NCBI GenBank assembly: GCA_017482195.1
Contig: JAFUNM010000039.1
Location: 1 to 34,663 of the forward strand
Direction: 5' to 3'
Source of the DNA: Clostridia bacterium
Lineage (GTDB): Bacteria > Bacillota > Clostridia > Oscillospirales > QAKW01
DNA length: 34,663 nt
Shown: in pieces, positions 14,299-23,478 of the stretch
How the letters are laid out: each line of letters begins with the position of its first letter
How positions within the stretch are numbered: position 1 is the stretch's first letter
Notes under the pieces: generated by a model
Seen by the model: the letters and a program-made list of their open reading frames with translations, nothing else
Databases searched by the model: none
What the model was told of the DNA's origin: nothing
Translations under genes and position numbers: made by a program

Positions 14299-14763
14299 AT
14301 GTCTTGGGAAATTGCCTATAACCATTTAAAGGAACGGGGCTATGATGACCGTGCCATTCAGTTTGAAGTGTCTTCCGCGACAGTGGCACTGGCAGCTGAG
14401 GCTCTCGGCTGTGAACCGGCGCATATTGCCAAGACCCTTTCTTTTGAAAAGGGCGACGGTTGTATTTTATTGGTCGCCGCCGGCGACCGTAAGGTGGACA
14501 ACCACCTCTTTAAAGAAAAATTCGGCATGAAAGCAAAAATGCTTTCGGCCGAAAAGGTGTCCGCTCTTATCGGACATGCTGTGGGCGGTGTCTGCCCCTT
14601 TGGGGTCACCTGTCCGGTTTATTTAGACGAGTCCCTCAAGCGGTTTGAGACCGTTTATCCTGCCTGCGGTACTGCAAGCAGCGCCGTGCGCTTGACCCCG
14701 GAAGAGCTCTATGAGCTTTCCGGTGCGGCAGAATGGGTGAATGTCACCAAATCGTACGAGTAA
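14299..14763 (+). CDS. YbaK/EbsC family aminoacyl-tRNA deacylase
   Basis: A 154-residue protein of the YbaK/ProX editing family, which hydrolyses misacylated tRNA (for example Cys-tRNA-Pro). Features are the conserved Lys in HIAKTLSF, LVAAGDRKVD, the GGVCPFG loop and the C-terminal region TASSAVRLTPEEL. The start at 14299 is chosen because AAGGAG (14287-14292) is correctly placed; the frame is open back to 14257 across the GAPDH terminator. It probably depends on readthrough from the GAPDH promoter. The tRNA specificity is unknown. Confidence 0.88.
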   Translation: MSWEIAYNHLKERGYDDRAIQFEVSSATVALAAEALGCEPAHIAKTLSFEKGDGCILLVAAGDRKVDNHLFKEKFGMKAKMLSAEKVSALIGHAVGGVCPFGVTCPVYLDESLKRFETVYPACGTASSAVRLTPEELYELSGAAEWVNVTKSYE

Positions 14764-14934
14764 GAGATATTGCACAAAGGCTTTTTTGTGCGAATTGCCA
14801 AAAGTCAAAAAAGTTCGATTTTTTCTTACTTTTTTCTTGATTTTTGACCGATTGTGTGGTATCCTGTTTCTATCACAAAACCATTTGTCCTTCCTGCGAG
14901 GACAAAACAATAAATCGTATTGTAGGAGTCAACA
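14764..14934. other. Intergenic leader of the hom operon
   Basis: Holds a small hairpin GCACAAA/TTTGTGC (14772-14791) without a proper T-run, the hom promoter and a leader hairpin TTTGTCC/GGACAAA (about 14883-14907). No T-box or known riboswitch is recognised. Confidence 0.5.
14837..14865 (+). promoter_or_regulatory. Promoter of the hom-lysC-asd operon
   Basis: TTGATT (14837-14842), 17 bases, TATCCT (14860-14865), giving a leader of about 65 bases before the hom ATG. Confidence 0.6.
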
Positions 14935-16068
14935 ATGATCATTGGATTAATGGGCTTTGGTACCATCGGTGCCGGAGTGTACGAGCTGGCAAAGAGCCGC
15001 AAGGATTTGACGGTTCGCTATGTTTTAGATATTCGGGAGATCGGAATTCCGGAGTGGACAACACGGGCGGAGGATCTCTTTGAGGACAAAGAAGTGGATA
15101 CCGTCATTGAAGTGATGGGCGGTTTGCATCCGGCTTATGAGTTCGTTGCTGCCGCGTTGAAGGCGGGCAAGAATGTGGTGACCGCCAATAAATATTTGGT
15201 AGCAACTTATTATGATGAGCTGACCGCTCTCGCCAAAGAACAGGATGTAGCCTTCCGCTGTACCGCTGCGGTTGGCGGCGGTATCAGTTGGCTGACCTCT
15301 CTGGAGCGAGTGCGCCGTCTGGAGCCTGTGGTGGCATTGGAGGGGATCATGAACGGTACCACCAATTATATCCTCACTAATATGGCCAAGAACGGTCTTT
15401 CTTTTGAGACTGCCCTATCCGAGGCACAGGCGCTGGGGTATGCAGAGGCAGATCCTTCTGCCGACATCGATGGGTTGGATGTGATGCATAAGCTGTTGCT
15501 CTCCGCCAATATAGCCTTTGATGTTTCTCTGGATCCCAAGGAGATCGACGTGTTCGGTATCCGGAATATTACCGATGATGATGTCTGGACCTTCAAGAGC
15601 CGCCATCTTACCTGCAAACTGCTGGCCCGTGCCTTCCAAAAGAACGGCAAGACCGCGGTTTTTGTGCAACCCACCTTGCTGTCGGAGAGTGCGCTTACCG
15701 CTTCGGTGCCTACTAATTTCAATCTCATTACTTATGATACCGCCTTTACCGGAAAGATGAGTTACTACGGTCAGGGTGCAGGCCGCTATCCTACTGCCGC
15801 CAATGTGGTGCAGGATTGCCTGGATCTTCTGTCGGGCGTTACCAAGTTTTATGCCGATGCTGCCGATAAAGTGGCGGTCGATAATTCCGTTGCAAAATAT
15901 CAATACTATCTGCGCACCACCGCTGATACCAAGGCGCTGGCGGCCGAAAAATGGGGCGACGGGGTGTTGACTAAAGAAATGAGCGTTGCCGAAATGGCTG
16001 CTTTTGCGGAAAAAGCAAAAGCAGAGGATCCCAGGATTTTTGTCGCAGCGTTGAAAAACGAGGAGTAA
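14935..16068 (+). CDS. hom: Homoserine dehydrogenase
   Basis: A 377-residue NAD(P)-dependent enzyme reducing aspartate semialdehyde to homoserine, the branch point to threonine and methionine. An N-terminal Rossmann GFGTIGAGVYEL is followed by ANKYLVA, the catalytic/substrate segments EGIMNGTTNYIL, LGYAEADPSADIDGLDVMHKL and, near the end, KFYADAADKVAVDN. Usual enzymes reach 400-440 residues because of a C-terminal ACT domain; this one ends before that, so threonine feedback through ACT is absent. GTAGGAG precedes the ATG. It is first in an operon with aspartate kinase and asd, with two bases between hom and lysC. Confidence 0.93.
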   Translation: MIIGLMGFGTIGAGVYELAKSRKDLTVRYVLDIREIGIPEWTTRAEDLFEDKEVDTVIEVMGGLHPAYEFVAAALKAGKNVVTANKYLVATYYDELTALAKEQDVAFRCTAAVGGGISWLTSLERVRRLEPVVALEGIMNGTTNYILTNMAKNGLSFETALSEAQALGYAEADPSADIDGLDVMHKLLLSANIAFDVSLDPKEIDVFGIRNITDDDVWTFKSRHLTCKLLARAFQKNGKTAVFVQPTLLSESALTASVPTNFNLITYDTAFTGKMSYYGQGAGRYPTAANVVQDCLDLLSGVTKFYADAADKVAVDNSVAKYQYYLRTTADTKALAAEKWGDGVLTKEMSVAEMAAFAEKAKAEDPRIFVAALKNEE

Positions 16069-16070
16069 AG

Positions 16071-17387
16071 ATGTTAAAAGTATTAAAATTCGGCGGCTCG
16101 TCTATGGCGGACGCCATTCAGTATAAAAAAGTCAAAGAGATCGTGGAAAGCGATCCCGCCCGTCGGGTAGTGGTGGTTTCCGCTGCCGGCAAACGGTATA
16201 AGGAGGATCATAAACTGACCGATCTGCTCTATCTCTGTCATGCCCACCTGCGCTATGGGGTTTCGGTGGAATCGGTTTTTGGGATGATCCGGGATCGGTA
16301 TTTAGAGATCAAAAAGGATCTGGATCTAAAGGTGGATATCGAGACCGAGCTGGATCAGATCCGCAAGAAGATGGATAAAGGGATCAGCGAAGAGGAGTTG
16401 GTCTCCCGGGGCGAATATCTTTCCGCTATGCTGATGGCCGATTATTTAGGCTTTGATTTCGTGGACGCTGCCCAATGGCTGAAGTTCCGTTATGATGGCT
16501 CCATCGACCGTAAGGCCTCCTATGAGGCACTTAAACAGGCCGTTGACGGCCGCAAGGCGGTTATTCCGGGCTTTTATGGCATTATGCCCGACGGTCGCAT
16601 CAAGACCCTCTCCCGGGGCGGCTCCGATATTACCGGTGCGCTGGCAGCAGCGGCGCTGGACGCCGATGTGTATGAAAACTGGACGGATGTATCCGGTATT
16701 CTGATGGCAGATCCCCGTATCGTGGAGGATCCCCAGCCTATCGAGCGAGTCACCTATAACGAATTGCGGGAGTTGAGCCATGCCGGCGCCCAGGTGCTCC
16801 ATGAGGAGACCATCTACCCGGTGCGGGATAAAAATATTCCCCTCAATATCCGTAATACCAATGAACCGGATCATCCTGGCACCATGGTGATGGAGTCCTT
16901 TGATGATGCCGAGGAGACAGAGCATCGCTTTATTACCGGTATCGCCGGCAAGAAGGATTATTCCATCGTCACCATTACCAAAAACGGGCTTTCCAACGCC
17001 GTGGGTGAGCTGCGGCAGATCCTGGAGATCTTCGAGGATCATAATGTCAGCATCGAGTACGTCCCCTCGGGTCTGGACAGTGTCTCTCTGGTCATGGAGT
17101 CGGCGCAGGTCACCGCCTGCCTCTATTCCATTCTGGGCGAGCTTCAAAAGAAGATCAAGCCCAATGACATCAAGGTTACCGATAAGATCGCCATTGTGGC
17201 AGCGGTGGGGCGGAAGATGGCCAGCCGCGCCGGTGTATCCGGCAAGATCTTTGCCCGCCTGGGTGAGCATGGCATTAGCATTCGCATGATCTCCCAGGGA
17301 CCCGAAGAGTTGAATATTATCGTGGGTGTGGATAATAAGAATTATGCCAACACCATTCGCGTATTGTATAATAGTTTCGTAAAGTGA
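16071..17387 (+). CDS. lysC: Aspartate kinase
   Basis: A 438-residue monofunctional aspartokinase making aspartyl phosphate, the first step to lysine, threonine and methionine. The N-terminal motif KFGGSSMAD binds nucleotide, and LSRGGSDITGALAA and ENWTDVSGILMADPR follow in the catalytic domain. Two ACT domains lie in about residues 300-438 (KKDYSIVTITKNGLS and IAIVAAVGRKMASRAGVSGKIF), so feedback inhibition by an end product is expected here and not in hom. AACGAGGAG at the end of hom serves as its ribosome binding site. Twelve bases separate it from asd. Confidence 0.95.
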   Translation: MLKVLKFGGSSMADAIQYKKVKEIVESDPARRVVVVSAAGKRYKEDHKLTDLLYLCHAHLRYGVSVESVFGMIRDRYLEIKKDLDLKVDIETELDQIRKKMDKGISEEELVSRGEYLSAMLMADYLGFDFVDAAQWLKFRYDGSIDRKASYEALKQAVDGRKAVIPGFYGIMPDGRIKTLSRGGSDITGALAAAALDADVYENWTDVSGILMADPRIVEDPQPIERVTYNELRELSHAGAQVLHEETIYPVRDKNIPLNIRNTNEPDHPGTMVMESFDDAEETEHRFITGIAGKKDYSIVTITKNGLSNAVGELRQILEIFEDHNVSIEYVPSGLDSVSLVMESAQVTACLYSILGELQKKIKPNDIKVTDKIAIVAAVGRKMASRAGVSGKIFARLGEHGISIRMISQGPEELNIIVGVDNKNYANTIRVLYNSFVK

Positions 17388-17399
17388 GGTAAACGACCA

Positions 17400-18389
17400 A
17401 TGAAGAATGTAGCGATTTTAGGTGCCACCGGTGCGGTCGGCAGAGAAATGTTAAAGGTTTTAGAGGAACGCAATTTTCCCGTCGGCAAGCTGAAGCTTTT
17501 GGCAAGTGAGCGTTCTGTGGGTAAGCTGATCCCCTTTAAGGGCGAGAATATTGCGGTGGAGCTTGCAGATGAAAATGCCTTTGAGGGCATGGACATTGTT
17601 TTGGGTGCCGCCTCCAATGAGCTGGCAAAGAGATTGGCGCCCGCCATTGTGAAAGCCGGCGCGGTATTTGTGGATAATTCCAGCGCCTTCCGTATGGATC
17701 CTGAGGTTCCCCTGATCGTTCCCGAGGTCAATCCCGAAGATGCCAAAAATCATAAGGGCATCATCTCCAACCCTAACTGTTCTACCATTATCACCATTAC
17801 TGCGGTCAATGCACTGAACAGTGTCAGCCCCATTAAGACCATGGTGGCTTCTACCTATCAGGCTGTTTCCGGTGCCGGCGCTGCCGGCCCTGCGGAGCTG
17901 ATGGGTGAGGTAGAGGCTCTCACTAAGGGTGAGACCTATGAGAATACCGTATTCCCCTATCAGATCGCTTATAATCTGATTCCCCAGATCGGCGGCGAAG
18001 CCTATGAGGGCTATACCTCCGAGGAAATGAAGATGCAGAATGAGGGCAGAAAGATCATGCACCTGCCCGAGCTGTTGGTCAACTGCACCTGTATCCGCGT
18101 GCCCGTTGTCCGCAGCCATTCCATCTCGGTTACCGTTCGTACCGAAAAGCCGGTATCGGTAGAGGAAGCTCGCGAAGTCATCGCTAAGGCTCCCGGCTGC
18201 AAACTGGTGGATGATCTCAATAATAAGGTCTATCCCATGCCCCTGGATACTACCGATCAGGATCTGGTGTTTGTGGGCAGAATTCGCAAGGATCTTACCG
18301 ATCCCAACGGTTTGCAGATCTGGTGCTGCGGAGACCAAGTCCGCAAAGGCGCAGCAACGAATGCGATTCAGATTGCAGAACTTTTATAA
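17400..18389 (+). CDS. asd: Aspartate-semialdehyde dehydrogenase
   Basis: A 329-residue enzyme reducing aspartyl phosphate to aspartate semialdehyde with NADPH. The N-terminal GATGAVGREM binds NADP. Catalytic Cys127 lies in SNPNCSTI, QAVSGAGAAGPAEL is the conserved loop, and the second active-site region is RVPVVRSHSISV. The length is usual for the Gram-positive type. It is the last gene of hom-lysC-asd, so the three enzymes from aspartate to homoserine lie in one transcript, though in order 3-1-2. A strong terminator follows. Confidence 0.96.
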   Translation: MKNVAILGATGAVGREMLKVLEERNFPVGKLKLLASERSVGKLIPFKGENIAVELADENAFEGMDIVLGAASNELAKRLAPAIVKAGAVFVDNSSAFRMDPEVPLIVPEVNPEDAKNHKGIISNPNCSTIITITAVNALNSVSPIKTMVASTYQAVSGAGAAGPAELMGEVEALTKGETYENTVFPYQIAYNLIPQIGGEAYEGYTSEEMKMQNEGRKIMHLPELLVNCTCIRVPVVRSHSISVTVRTEKPVSVEEAREVIAKAPGCKLVDDLNNKVYPMPLDTTDQDLVFVGRIRKDLTDPNGLQIWCCGDQVRKGAATNAIQIAELL

Positions 18390-18412
18390 GACCGCTGAAA
18401 ACGGCACGGAAC

Positions 18413-18458
18413 AAAAAAGAGGTAGATGAAGGATTGCCCTTCATCTACCTCTTTTTTT
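18413..18458. terminator. Bidirectional terminator between asd and the AraC operon
   Basis: A stem of about 20 bp (AAGAGGTAGATGAAGG with its complement, loop ATTGC) with A-run on the left and T-run on the right. It ends asd on the plus strand and the AraC operon on the minus strand. Confidence 0.92.
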
Positions 18459-18505
18459 AGTCCTTTTTCTCCTCATCGGCGGGAGATACACCATTTTCAT
18501 CGTCC

Positions 18506-19252
18506 TTAGTTCTTTCTTATTTCATTCGGTGTAACTCCAAATTGTTGTTTGAAGATGCGGTAGAAATGGCTTAAGGATTGGTAGCCGATCCGTTCGGCGA
18601 TGGTTTCGGGAGAAAGGTCGGTGGTCAGCAGCAGTTCATAGGCGCGGAAGAGGCGCAGATGCACCACCTCCTCCTGGGGAGTCCGTTCGTAGTAGCGGCG
18701 GATAAGGCGGCAGAGCTGAGCGCGTCCCAGGTTGAAAAGACGTTCCATGGCGGGAACGCCCTCCTGGAGATTTTCGTCCTTTTGCATCTCCAGGATGGTT
18801 TTGACCACCTCGCTGGGGATCAGGTCGGTATGCAGACGGCGGTGGAGCCAACGCAGGATACCGGAAAGTCCTTCATTGACCGCAATGCGCAAAAAGAGCG
18901 GATCTTCTCCAAAAAGTTTATGGCGCTTGATCAGCTCCTCCAGCATCAGCTGCACCCCGAAATCGCCCGAGACCCGCAGGAGCGTATCGGCGCTCAGCAG
19001 GGTTTCTTTCCATTCGGCACCGTAGGGTGCCAGAAAGAGCTCCATCTCTTCTGCTGAGATCCGCAAGGTCTCCGCAGAGAAATTTTTGGAGCATTCCGGT
19101 TCGATCCTCTCCCCGGGACGCAACAGCAGATAATCGTGGAGCTTCAGCAGCCGTCCCTTGGGGCAGACTGCACCGCCGGAGAGGATATAGATCAGCCGGT
19201 AGTCTTGGATATATTGGCTCTGAAAAGGATGCTCGTTGGTATATTCGATCAT
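18506..19252 (-). CDS. AraC family transcriptional regulator
   Basis: A 248-residue regulator. The first 140 residues form a cupin-like sensor (LIYILSGGAVCPKGRLLKLHDYLLLRPGE is its conserved edge), and the last 100 form the double helix-turn-helix, ending in AERIGYQSLSHFYRIFKQQFGVTPNEIRKN, the classic AraC signature. The start at 19252 is chosen for its AAGGAA site and because it lies in an ATGA overlap with the YgjV stop. The frame extends to 19300 without a ribosome binding site. As the last gene of the glycan operon it probably senses the sugar and controls the promoter at 23391. Confidence 0.9.
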   Translation of the reverse strand: MIEYTNEHPFQSQYIQDYRLIYILSGGAVCPKGRLLKLHDYLLLRPGERIEPECSKNFSAETLRISAEEMELFLAPYGAEWKETLLSADTLLRVSGDFGVQLMLEELIKRHKLFGEDPLFLRIAVNEGLSGILRWLHRRLHTDLIPSEVVKTILEMQKDENLQEGVPAMERLFNLGRAQLCRLIRRYYERTPQEEVVHLRLFRAYELLLTTDLSPETIAERIGYQSLSHFYRIFKQQFGVTPNEIRKN

Positions 19253-19785
19253 ACTTCTTCCTTCTTTCGAAAACGCCAGAGGCTGATGAGCATAGAGCAA
19301 AGGCTAAACACCTCACAAAGGATGCCGCCCAGAGCGCCCAGTCCAATGGTGGCATTAAAGATCAGCCAGCATACCGAATCGCCCATCTTCCAATAGCGCA
19401 AGGTACGGATATCACTCTGGATAAAGCCAATGGTACCCAAAAAGGCACCCACCACCGGTAACACCAGCCGCAGGGCTTCCAAAGGTGCAGGGCTTTGGAG
19501 CAGCAAAACGCCCGCATAAGAGAGCAAATATCCTGCCATCAGCCCCAAAGCCAATGGCTTTTTTCCTCTCTCACCCAATACAATCAGTAAGATTCCCCTT
19601 AAAATAAACAAACAGTTGAGAGCAACGGCGATGCCGCCGTCGGAAAAGCAATAAGAGAGCAAAAAGATGGCGGAGCCGGTTACCTGAAAGATAAACAGAT
19701 TGTTCTTTTTTCGCGCCTGAAAGGAGAGAATATTGATGGTCATTCCCATCAGACTCAGGATCATGGCGATCATTTCATTATTCAT
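19249..19785 (-). CDS. YgjV-like inner membrane protein
   Basis: A 178-residue protein with about six membrane helices. The segment LRYWKMGDSVCWLIFNATIGLGALGGILCEV resembles the YgjV family (PF10688), of unknown function, sometimes near sugar genes. The start at 19785 (MNNEM) is preferred since GTGGAG lies upstream at a workable, though long, spacing. An in-frame ATG at 19803 overlaps the preceding gene and has no usable site. The stop is coupled to the AraC start. It could be a small transporter for the operon's sugar, but nothing in the sequence proves it. Confidence 0.72.
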   Translation of the reverse strand: MNNEMIAMILSLMGMTINILSFQARKKNNLFIFQVTGSAIFLLSYCFSDGGIAVALNCLFILRGILLIVLGERGKKPLALGLMAGYLLSYAGVLLLQSPAPLEALRLVLPVVGAFLGTIGFIQSDIRTLRYWKMGDSVCWLIFNATIGLGALGGILCEVFSLCSMLISLWRFRKKEEV

Positions 19786-19792
19786 AAGCGTA

Positions 19793-21376
19793 TCATACTC
19801 CACAGCCGGAAATCAACACTCCGTAAGGTTTCACAAACAGATTATCCTCATTGGAGCCTTCGGCCACTGAAGGAAGGAGGGTGCCGCCTTCCAACTCATC
19901 GATGGGGCGATCCTCCTCGATATAGCGGCGCACCGCCTGCTCGATATAATTCCAGCGGGCAAGCTGACCGCCAATGCGGGTAGTGGTAACTTCCACACCG
20001 AAGGGGATGTTTTCCTCGCAGAACCGCGCCTCATAAGCGGCAAGGAATTCCTCGGTTCGCTCTTTCAGCGCGGGGAAGAGCGAAAGAAGCGCTTTCAGTG
20101 CCTCTTTATCCTTTGCCTCATAAGCGGTACGGATCTTCTTACCCAGTCCTGCTTTCAGTTCCAATACCCGCGCAAGAGTTGCTTCGGTTTTAAAAAGACC
20201 GGCATAAGGACCGTCGGTATGTTGCTCATATTCTTCGGCTAATTTGCCGTATTGGGCGGCCGTTTCTTCCCGGAGAAAGAGATCATAGGAAGAAATAAAG
20301 GGATCGCCGTAAAAGAGCCAAAAGGAACGGTTGCCCCTAAGGGTATTTTCGGTCTTGAAGGGATCGTCTAAATAATCCAGGGTCATCATGGTATCGTAAT
20401 CGATGCCCGTGATCTCTTTGAAACGGTCCTTACGGGGCGTTTCATACCCTTTTGCATACTCAGCCGCCGCAAAGAGAGCGGGCAGGGAGGAATAAAGACC
20501 CAACATGGCACCGCCGTCAGACCAGAGGGTGATCATGAATTCTTTCACGCCCATTTCTTGGCAGATCTTCATTTGAGGCAAGATCCGGGTAATGCTGCAG
20601 TGGTTATGGGGCGCAAAGCTCCAGATCCGCCATGCCGCGCCGGCATAGCCTGCTTCGGGACTGCTGATCTGGCATTCGGCGATCTTTTTGTGCAGGATCT
20701 CTTCGTCCCGGTTATCATAATCCCAAAGATAGATGCGTACATTCTCCGGCAGACGGTTACGGACCTTTTCCGGGGTGATGCTGCTGAAGGATTTTCCGCC
20801 GCTCATCAGCATATCCGACCAGATCTCGCATTCATAGCCGTATTTTGCGGCGATGGCGGCCACTCGCTTAAGGTGGGTGAGGATCAGATCTCGGGGGTCG
20901 GAAAAGCCATGCTTTCTGCCATAGGCACCGGAGCCGATTCCGTGGACTTCGTCCATTCCGATCTGGATGCGGCGGGAGGAAAGCCCTGCCGCCATGGTGG
21001 CAAACATCTTTTCAATCAGTTGATAGACTTCTTCTTCGCCTACCATCAATACATGGTCGGTGTCCATCAGAGGGGCATAGGCGGCGTGACGGCGCAGATA
21101 GTGCAGATGTCCTAAGGTCTGGATGGAAGCGATCAGTTCCATGCCCCGCTCCTTGGCGTAGGTATCCAGCTCCTGGAGCTGAGCAATGGTATAACCGCCC
21201 CTCTTATAGTTGAAATAGGGTTCGCCCTCCATCTTATAACCGTCGGTCATGCCGAGATAGAGGTCGGTATAGCCCATGGGGGCTAAAAGATCAATGTATT
21301 TTTTAATGCTTTCCACGCGGGGTGTACTGCCGGTGGAAACCTCCACAAAGGCAGATAATCGGTTAAATTTATTCAT
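19793..21376 (-). CDS. GH20-like glycoside hydrolase (beta-N-acetylhexosaminidase family)
   Basis: A 527-residue protein without signal peptide, so cytoplasmic. It has a TIM-barrel region with the acidic pair Asp142-Glu143 in QIGMDEVHG, the position of the catalytic D-E pair of family 20 hexosaminidases. ASIQTLGHLHYL and CEIWSDMLMSGG are further barrel strands. The last 130 residues are helical. In GH20 the 2-acetamido group assists catalysis, so the likely substrate is an N-acetylhexosamine-containing oligosaccharide taken into the cell. GAGGGGTGG precedes the ATG, and the start overlaps the DUF5107 stop by eight bases, so translation is coupled. Substrate is inferred from family only. Confidence 0.78.
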   Translation of the reverse strand: MNKFNRLSAFVEVSTGSTPRVESIKKYIDLLAPMGYTDLYLGMTDGYKMEGEPYFNYKRGGYTIAQLQELDTYAKERGMELIASIQTLGHLHYLRRHAAYAPLMDTDHVLMVGEEEVYQLIEKMFATMAAGLSSRRIQIGMDEVHGIGSGAYGRKHGFSDPRDLILTHLKRVAAIAAKYGYECEIWSDMLMSGGKSFSSITPEKVRNRLPENVRIYLWDYDNRDEEILHKKIAECQISSPEAGYAGAAWRIWSFAPHNHCSITRILPQMKICQEMGVKEFMITLWSDGGAMLGLYSSLPALFAAAEYAKGYETPRKDRFKEITGIDYDTMMTLDYLDDPFKTENTLRGNRSFWLFYGDPFISSYDLFLREETAAQYGKLAEEYEQHTDGPYAGLFKTEATLARVLELKAGLGKKIRTAYEAKDKEALKALLSLFPALKERTEEFLAAYEARFCEENIPFGVEVTTTRIGGQLARWNYIEQAVRRYIEEDRPIDELEGGTLLPSVAEGSNEDNLFVKPYGVLISGCGV

Positions 21377-23369
21377 TGTCGAACCACCCCTCTCGTCTGC
21401 TGAACATACGGAAATCCAGATCTCTGGGGGGCATATCCTCCTTGGCGGTGGGGATCCCTTTCTTTTTACGGATATAATACCAGAGGTCGGTGGTGATGAT
21501 CTCGCATTCCCGGATATCGGGCACTACCAGATAGTTACCGCCGCCCATTAAGATTTTCTCCGCTTCGTCGATACGGTCCGCTCTTGCCAGGGCGTAGGCA
21601 TAATAAAGACGGCAGCGGTTGTTGGTCTTGATCTCCTCGGAGGCTCGTTCATACTGTTGAATCAGCAGATCGTATTGTTCTAAGGTATGGAAGCTGCGGA
21701 AGACCTCCTTGGCAAGGGAGAGATCGGTAGGGCGCAGGGCTCTTGCCTGCTTCATCCATTCCAACTCCTTCTCGGAGCGACCGGTCTTGCGGCAGCAAAC
21801 ACCCAAGGCATAGGCGCTCCAGGGGTTTTCGCAGAGGTTAAAGGATTTTTCCAACAGCTCTTCCGCCTCTGAAAAAGACTCTTCGGCGGCATAGGCAGTG
21901 CCTAAAAGGTAATAGGCATACCAATTGGAGCGGTCCTTTCCGTTGATGGCATCTTTCAGCAACGCCATCCATTCGGGCTGGCGGCTATAGGAGAGGGGAA
22001 CCTCATAGAAGGAATGGGTGCCGACTGTACCGGTCTTTAAGAGCCGCAGCCAGATATCCTGCTCCTTATCGGCCTTGCCGAAATCCAGATGCGATGCGGG
22101 GTTGCGTTTTCCCTGTACCGTCCGTAAAGTACGCTCCAATGCGCCCCAGCCGTCTCCGCGGGAAACGATCGTTTCTGCCGGCGTTTTGGCAAAGGAGCGG
22201 GTATCAATGAGCTTTTGCTCCAGCTCCGCAAGGGGGATCCGGGCGTCCAGCCGGGCTTTCACTTCGGCTTTTGCTTCTTCCCAATCGCCATGAACGGCGT
22301 CTGGATCCGCTTGCATGGGTCCGTAGACTTCCATCCATTCCCAGATGGCGCGGGGGGGCATAGGCAGACATTCATATTGGGTAGAAGCAAGGCCGCATTG
22401 GATCTCGGCATAGGCACCGCTTTCATTGTCTGCAGTCAGGAAGTTGCTCCATTTGCGTCCTCCCTGGGAATCGCCCCAAACAAAGAGCTTTCTGCCCTTT
22501 AAGAGAGAGGTGGAGGCCTGCATCAGACCGTAGCCTTTCTTGTTCAGGTGGGTGATGTAATAACGCTCTGCTCCGTTGGTATCCCAGAAATAGTCAAAAG
22601 CGGAAAGGCTGTTGGTGGGATAGGTCACATCCACACCTTTAAAGATGGGGATATCGACCTTGTCGGTCTTGCCGTCGGGTGCGATATAGGAACGGATGGC
22701 GGGAACCACCACGCGGCTGCCCTCTTCCAGCGGTACCGCCACATTGCTCCACCAATACATAGGGATCACATCGTCGTTGGTATTTTCGATCCGCATCCGG
22801 CAATAGAGCAGATCGGAGTCCTCCGGCAGGAAGAAATCCATCTGCACCATGGCGCGGCGAACGCGCTCGAAATAGTAAAAACGCAGGTAAGGGGTTCCAT
22901 CCTCCATGGTACCGGTTGCGGTATGGATGGGCGCGCAGGTATAGGCATGGTGACCGCGGAAACCGCAGTTCCATTCAATACCGCCGCTCATCCAGGCATT
23001 ACGGATCGCCAGATTGCAGGGGCGCGCCACCGAATTGGCAAGCAAGAGATCCTCACCGGTGGCTTTGTCGATCAGCGACCAAAGTTTTCCGCCGAAGCAG
23101 GGAAGAAAAGTGGCCTTGAGATGCTCATTCTCCAGAATGATCGCCTCAAATTCCTTTTCTGTCAGTTCTCGGTCATAGCAATCCTGCTCTCGATAGGGAT
23201 AGGCGCAGGTCACCTCGCCGTATTTTAAGAAAAACTGTTCGTTTTCTTCCGGCAGATAATCATAGGTCCGCTCATCCAGGTCCAATTTGACGGCAATGGC
23301 GGGCAAGGTGCTCTCACTTCCCAGATTTGATGCAGGCATCGTTCGGATTTCTTTTCTCAGTTCGGTCAT
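21369..23369 (-). CDS. DUF5107 protein with C-terminal TPR-like repeats
   Basis: A 666-residue protein. Residues about 20-360 match DUF5107, a domain with the galactose-mutarotase/beta-sandwich fold: ATFLPCFGGKLWSLIDKATGEDLL, SGGIEWNCGFRGHH, PMYWWSNVAVP and FVWGDSQGGRKWSNFL. Residues about 450-640 are helical repeats of TPR type (for example AYYLLGTAYAAEESFSEAEELLEKSF). No signal peptide is present. Full members of the family reach about 1,000 residues, so this is a short form. AGGAGGGG precedes the ATG. It is the first gene of the operon with the GH20-like enzyme and likely binds or converts a sugar from the same glycan. Confidence 0.8.
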   Translation of the reverse strand: MTELRKEIRTMPASNLGSESTLPAIAVKLDLDERTYDYLPEENEQFFLKYGEVTCAYPYREQDCYDRELTEKEFEAIILENEHLKATFLPCFGGKLWSLIDKATGEDLLLANSVARPCNLAIRNAWMSGGIEWNCGFRGHHAYTCAPIHTATGTMEDGTPYLRFYYFERVRRAMVQMDFFLPEDSDLLYCRMRIENTNDDVIPMYWWSNVAVPLEEGSRVVVPAIRSYIAPDGKTDKVDIPIFKGVDVTYPTNSLSAFDYFWDTNGAERYYITHLNKKGYGLMQASTSLLKGRKLFVWGDSQGGRKWSNFLTADNESGAYAEIQCGLASTQYECLPMPPRAIWEWMEVYGPMQADPDAVHGDWEEAKAEVKARLDARIPLAELEQKLIDTRSFAKTPAETIVSRGDGWGALERTLRTVQGKRNPASHLDFGKADKEQDIWLRLLKTGTVGTHSFYEVPLSYSRQPEWMALLKDAINGKDRSNWYAYYLLGTAYAAEESFSEAEELLEKSFNLCENPWSAYALGVCCRKTGRSEKELEWMKQARALRPTDLSLAKEVFRSFHTLEQYDLLIQQYERASEEIKTNNRCRLYYAYALARADRIDEAEKILMGGGNYLVVPDIRECEIITTDLWYYIRKKKGIPTAKEDMPPRDLDFRMFSRREGWFDNE

Positions 23370-23390
23370 GATACCCCTCCTTTTTTCTTT

Positions 23391-23419
23391 ATTTTATAAG
23401 AAAGAAAAGGGAGTGTCAA
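23391..23419 (-). promoter_or_regulatory. Promoter of the DUF5107-GH20 operon
   Basis: On the minus strand perfect TTGACA (23414-23419), 17 bases, TAAAAT (23391-23396). Confidence 0.8.
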
Positions 23420-23430
23420 TGTTGTTTCTT

Positions 23431-23446
23431 ATCACATTTTTGTGAT
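23431..23446. promoter_or_regulatory. Palindrome ATCACA-TTTT-TGTGAT upstream of the glycan operon
   Basis: A perfect 6+6 inverted repeat with a four-base centre, 12 bases upstream of the -35. It is placed for an activator or repressor. Which protein binds it is unknown; the operon's own AraC protein would rather use direct repeats. Confidence 0.45.
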
Positions 23447-23478
23447 TTTTTACGGAACTGTAAATATTTTTATCTTTG

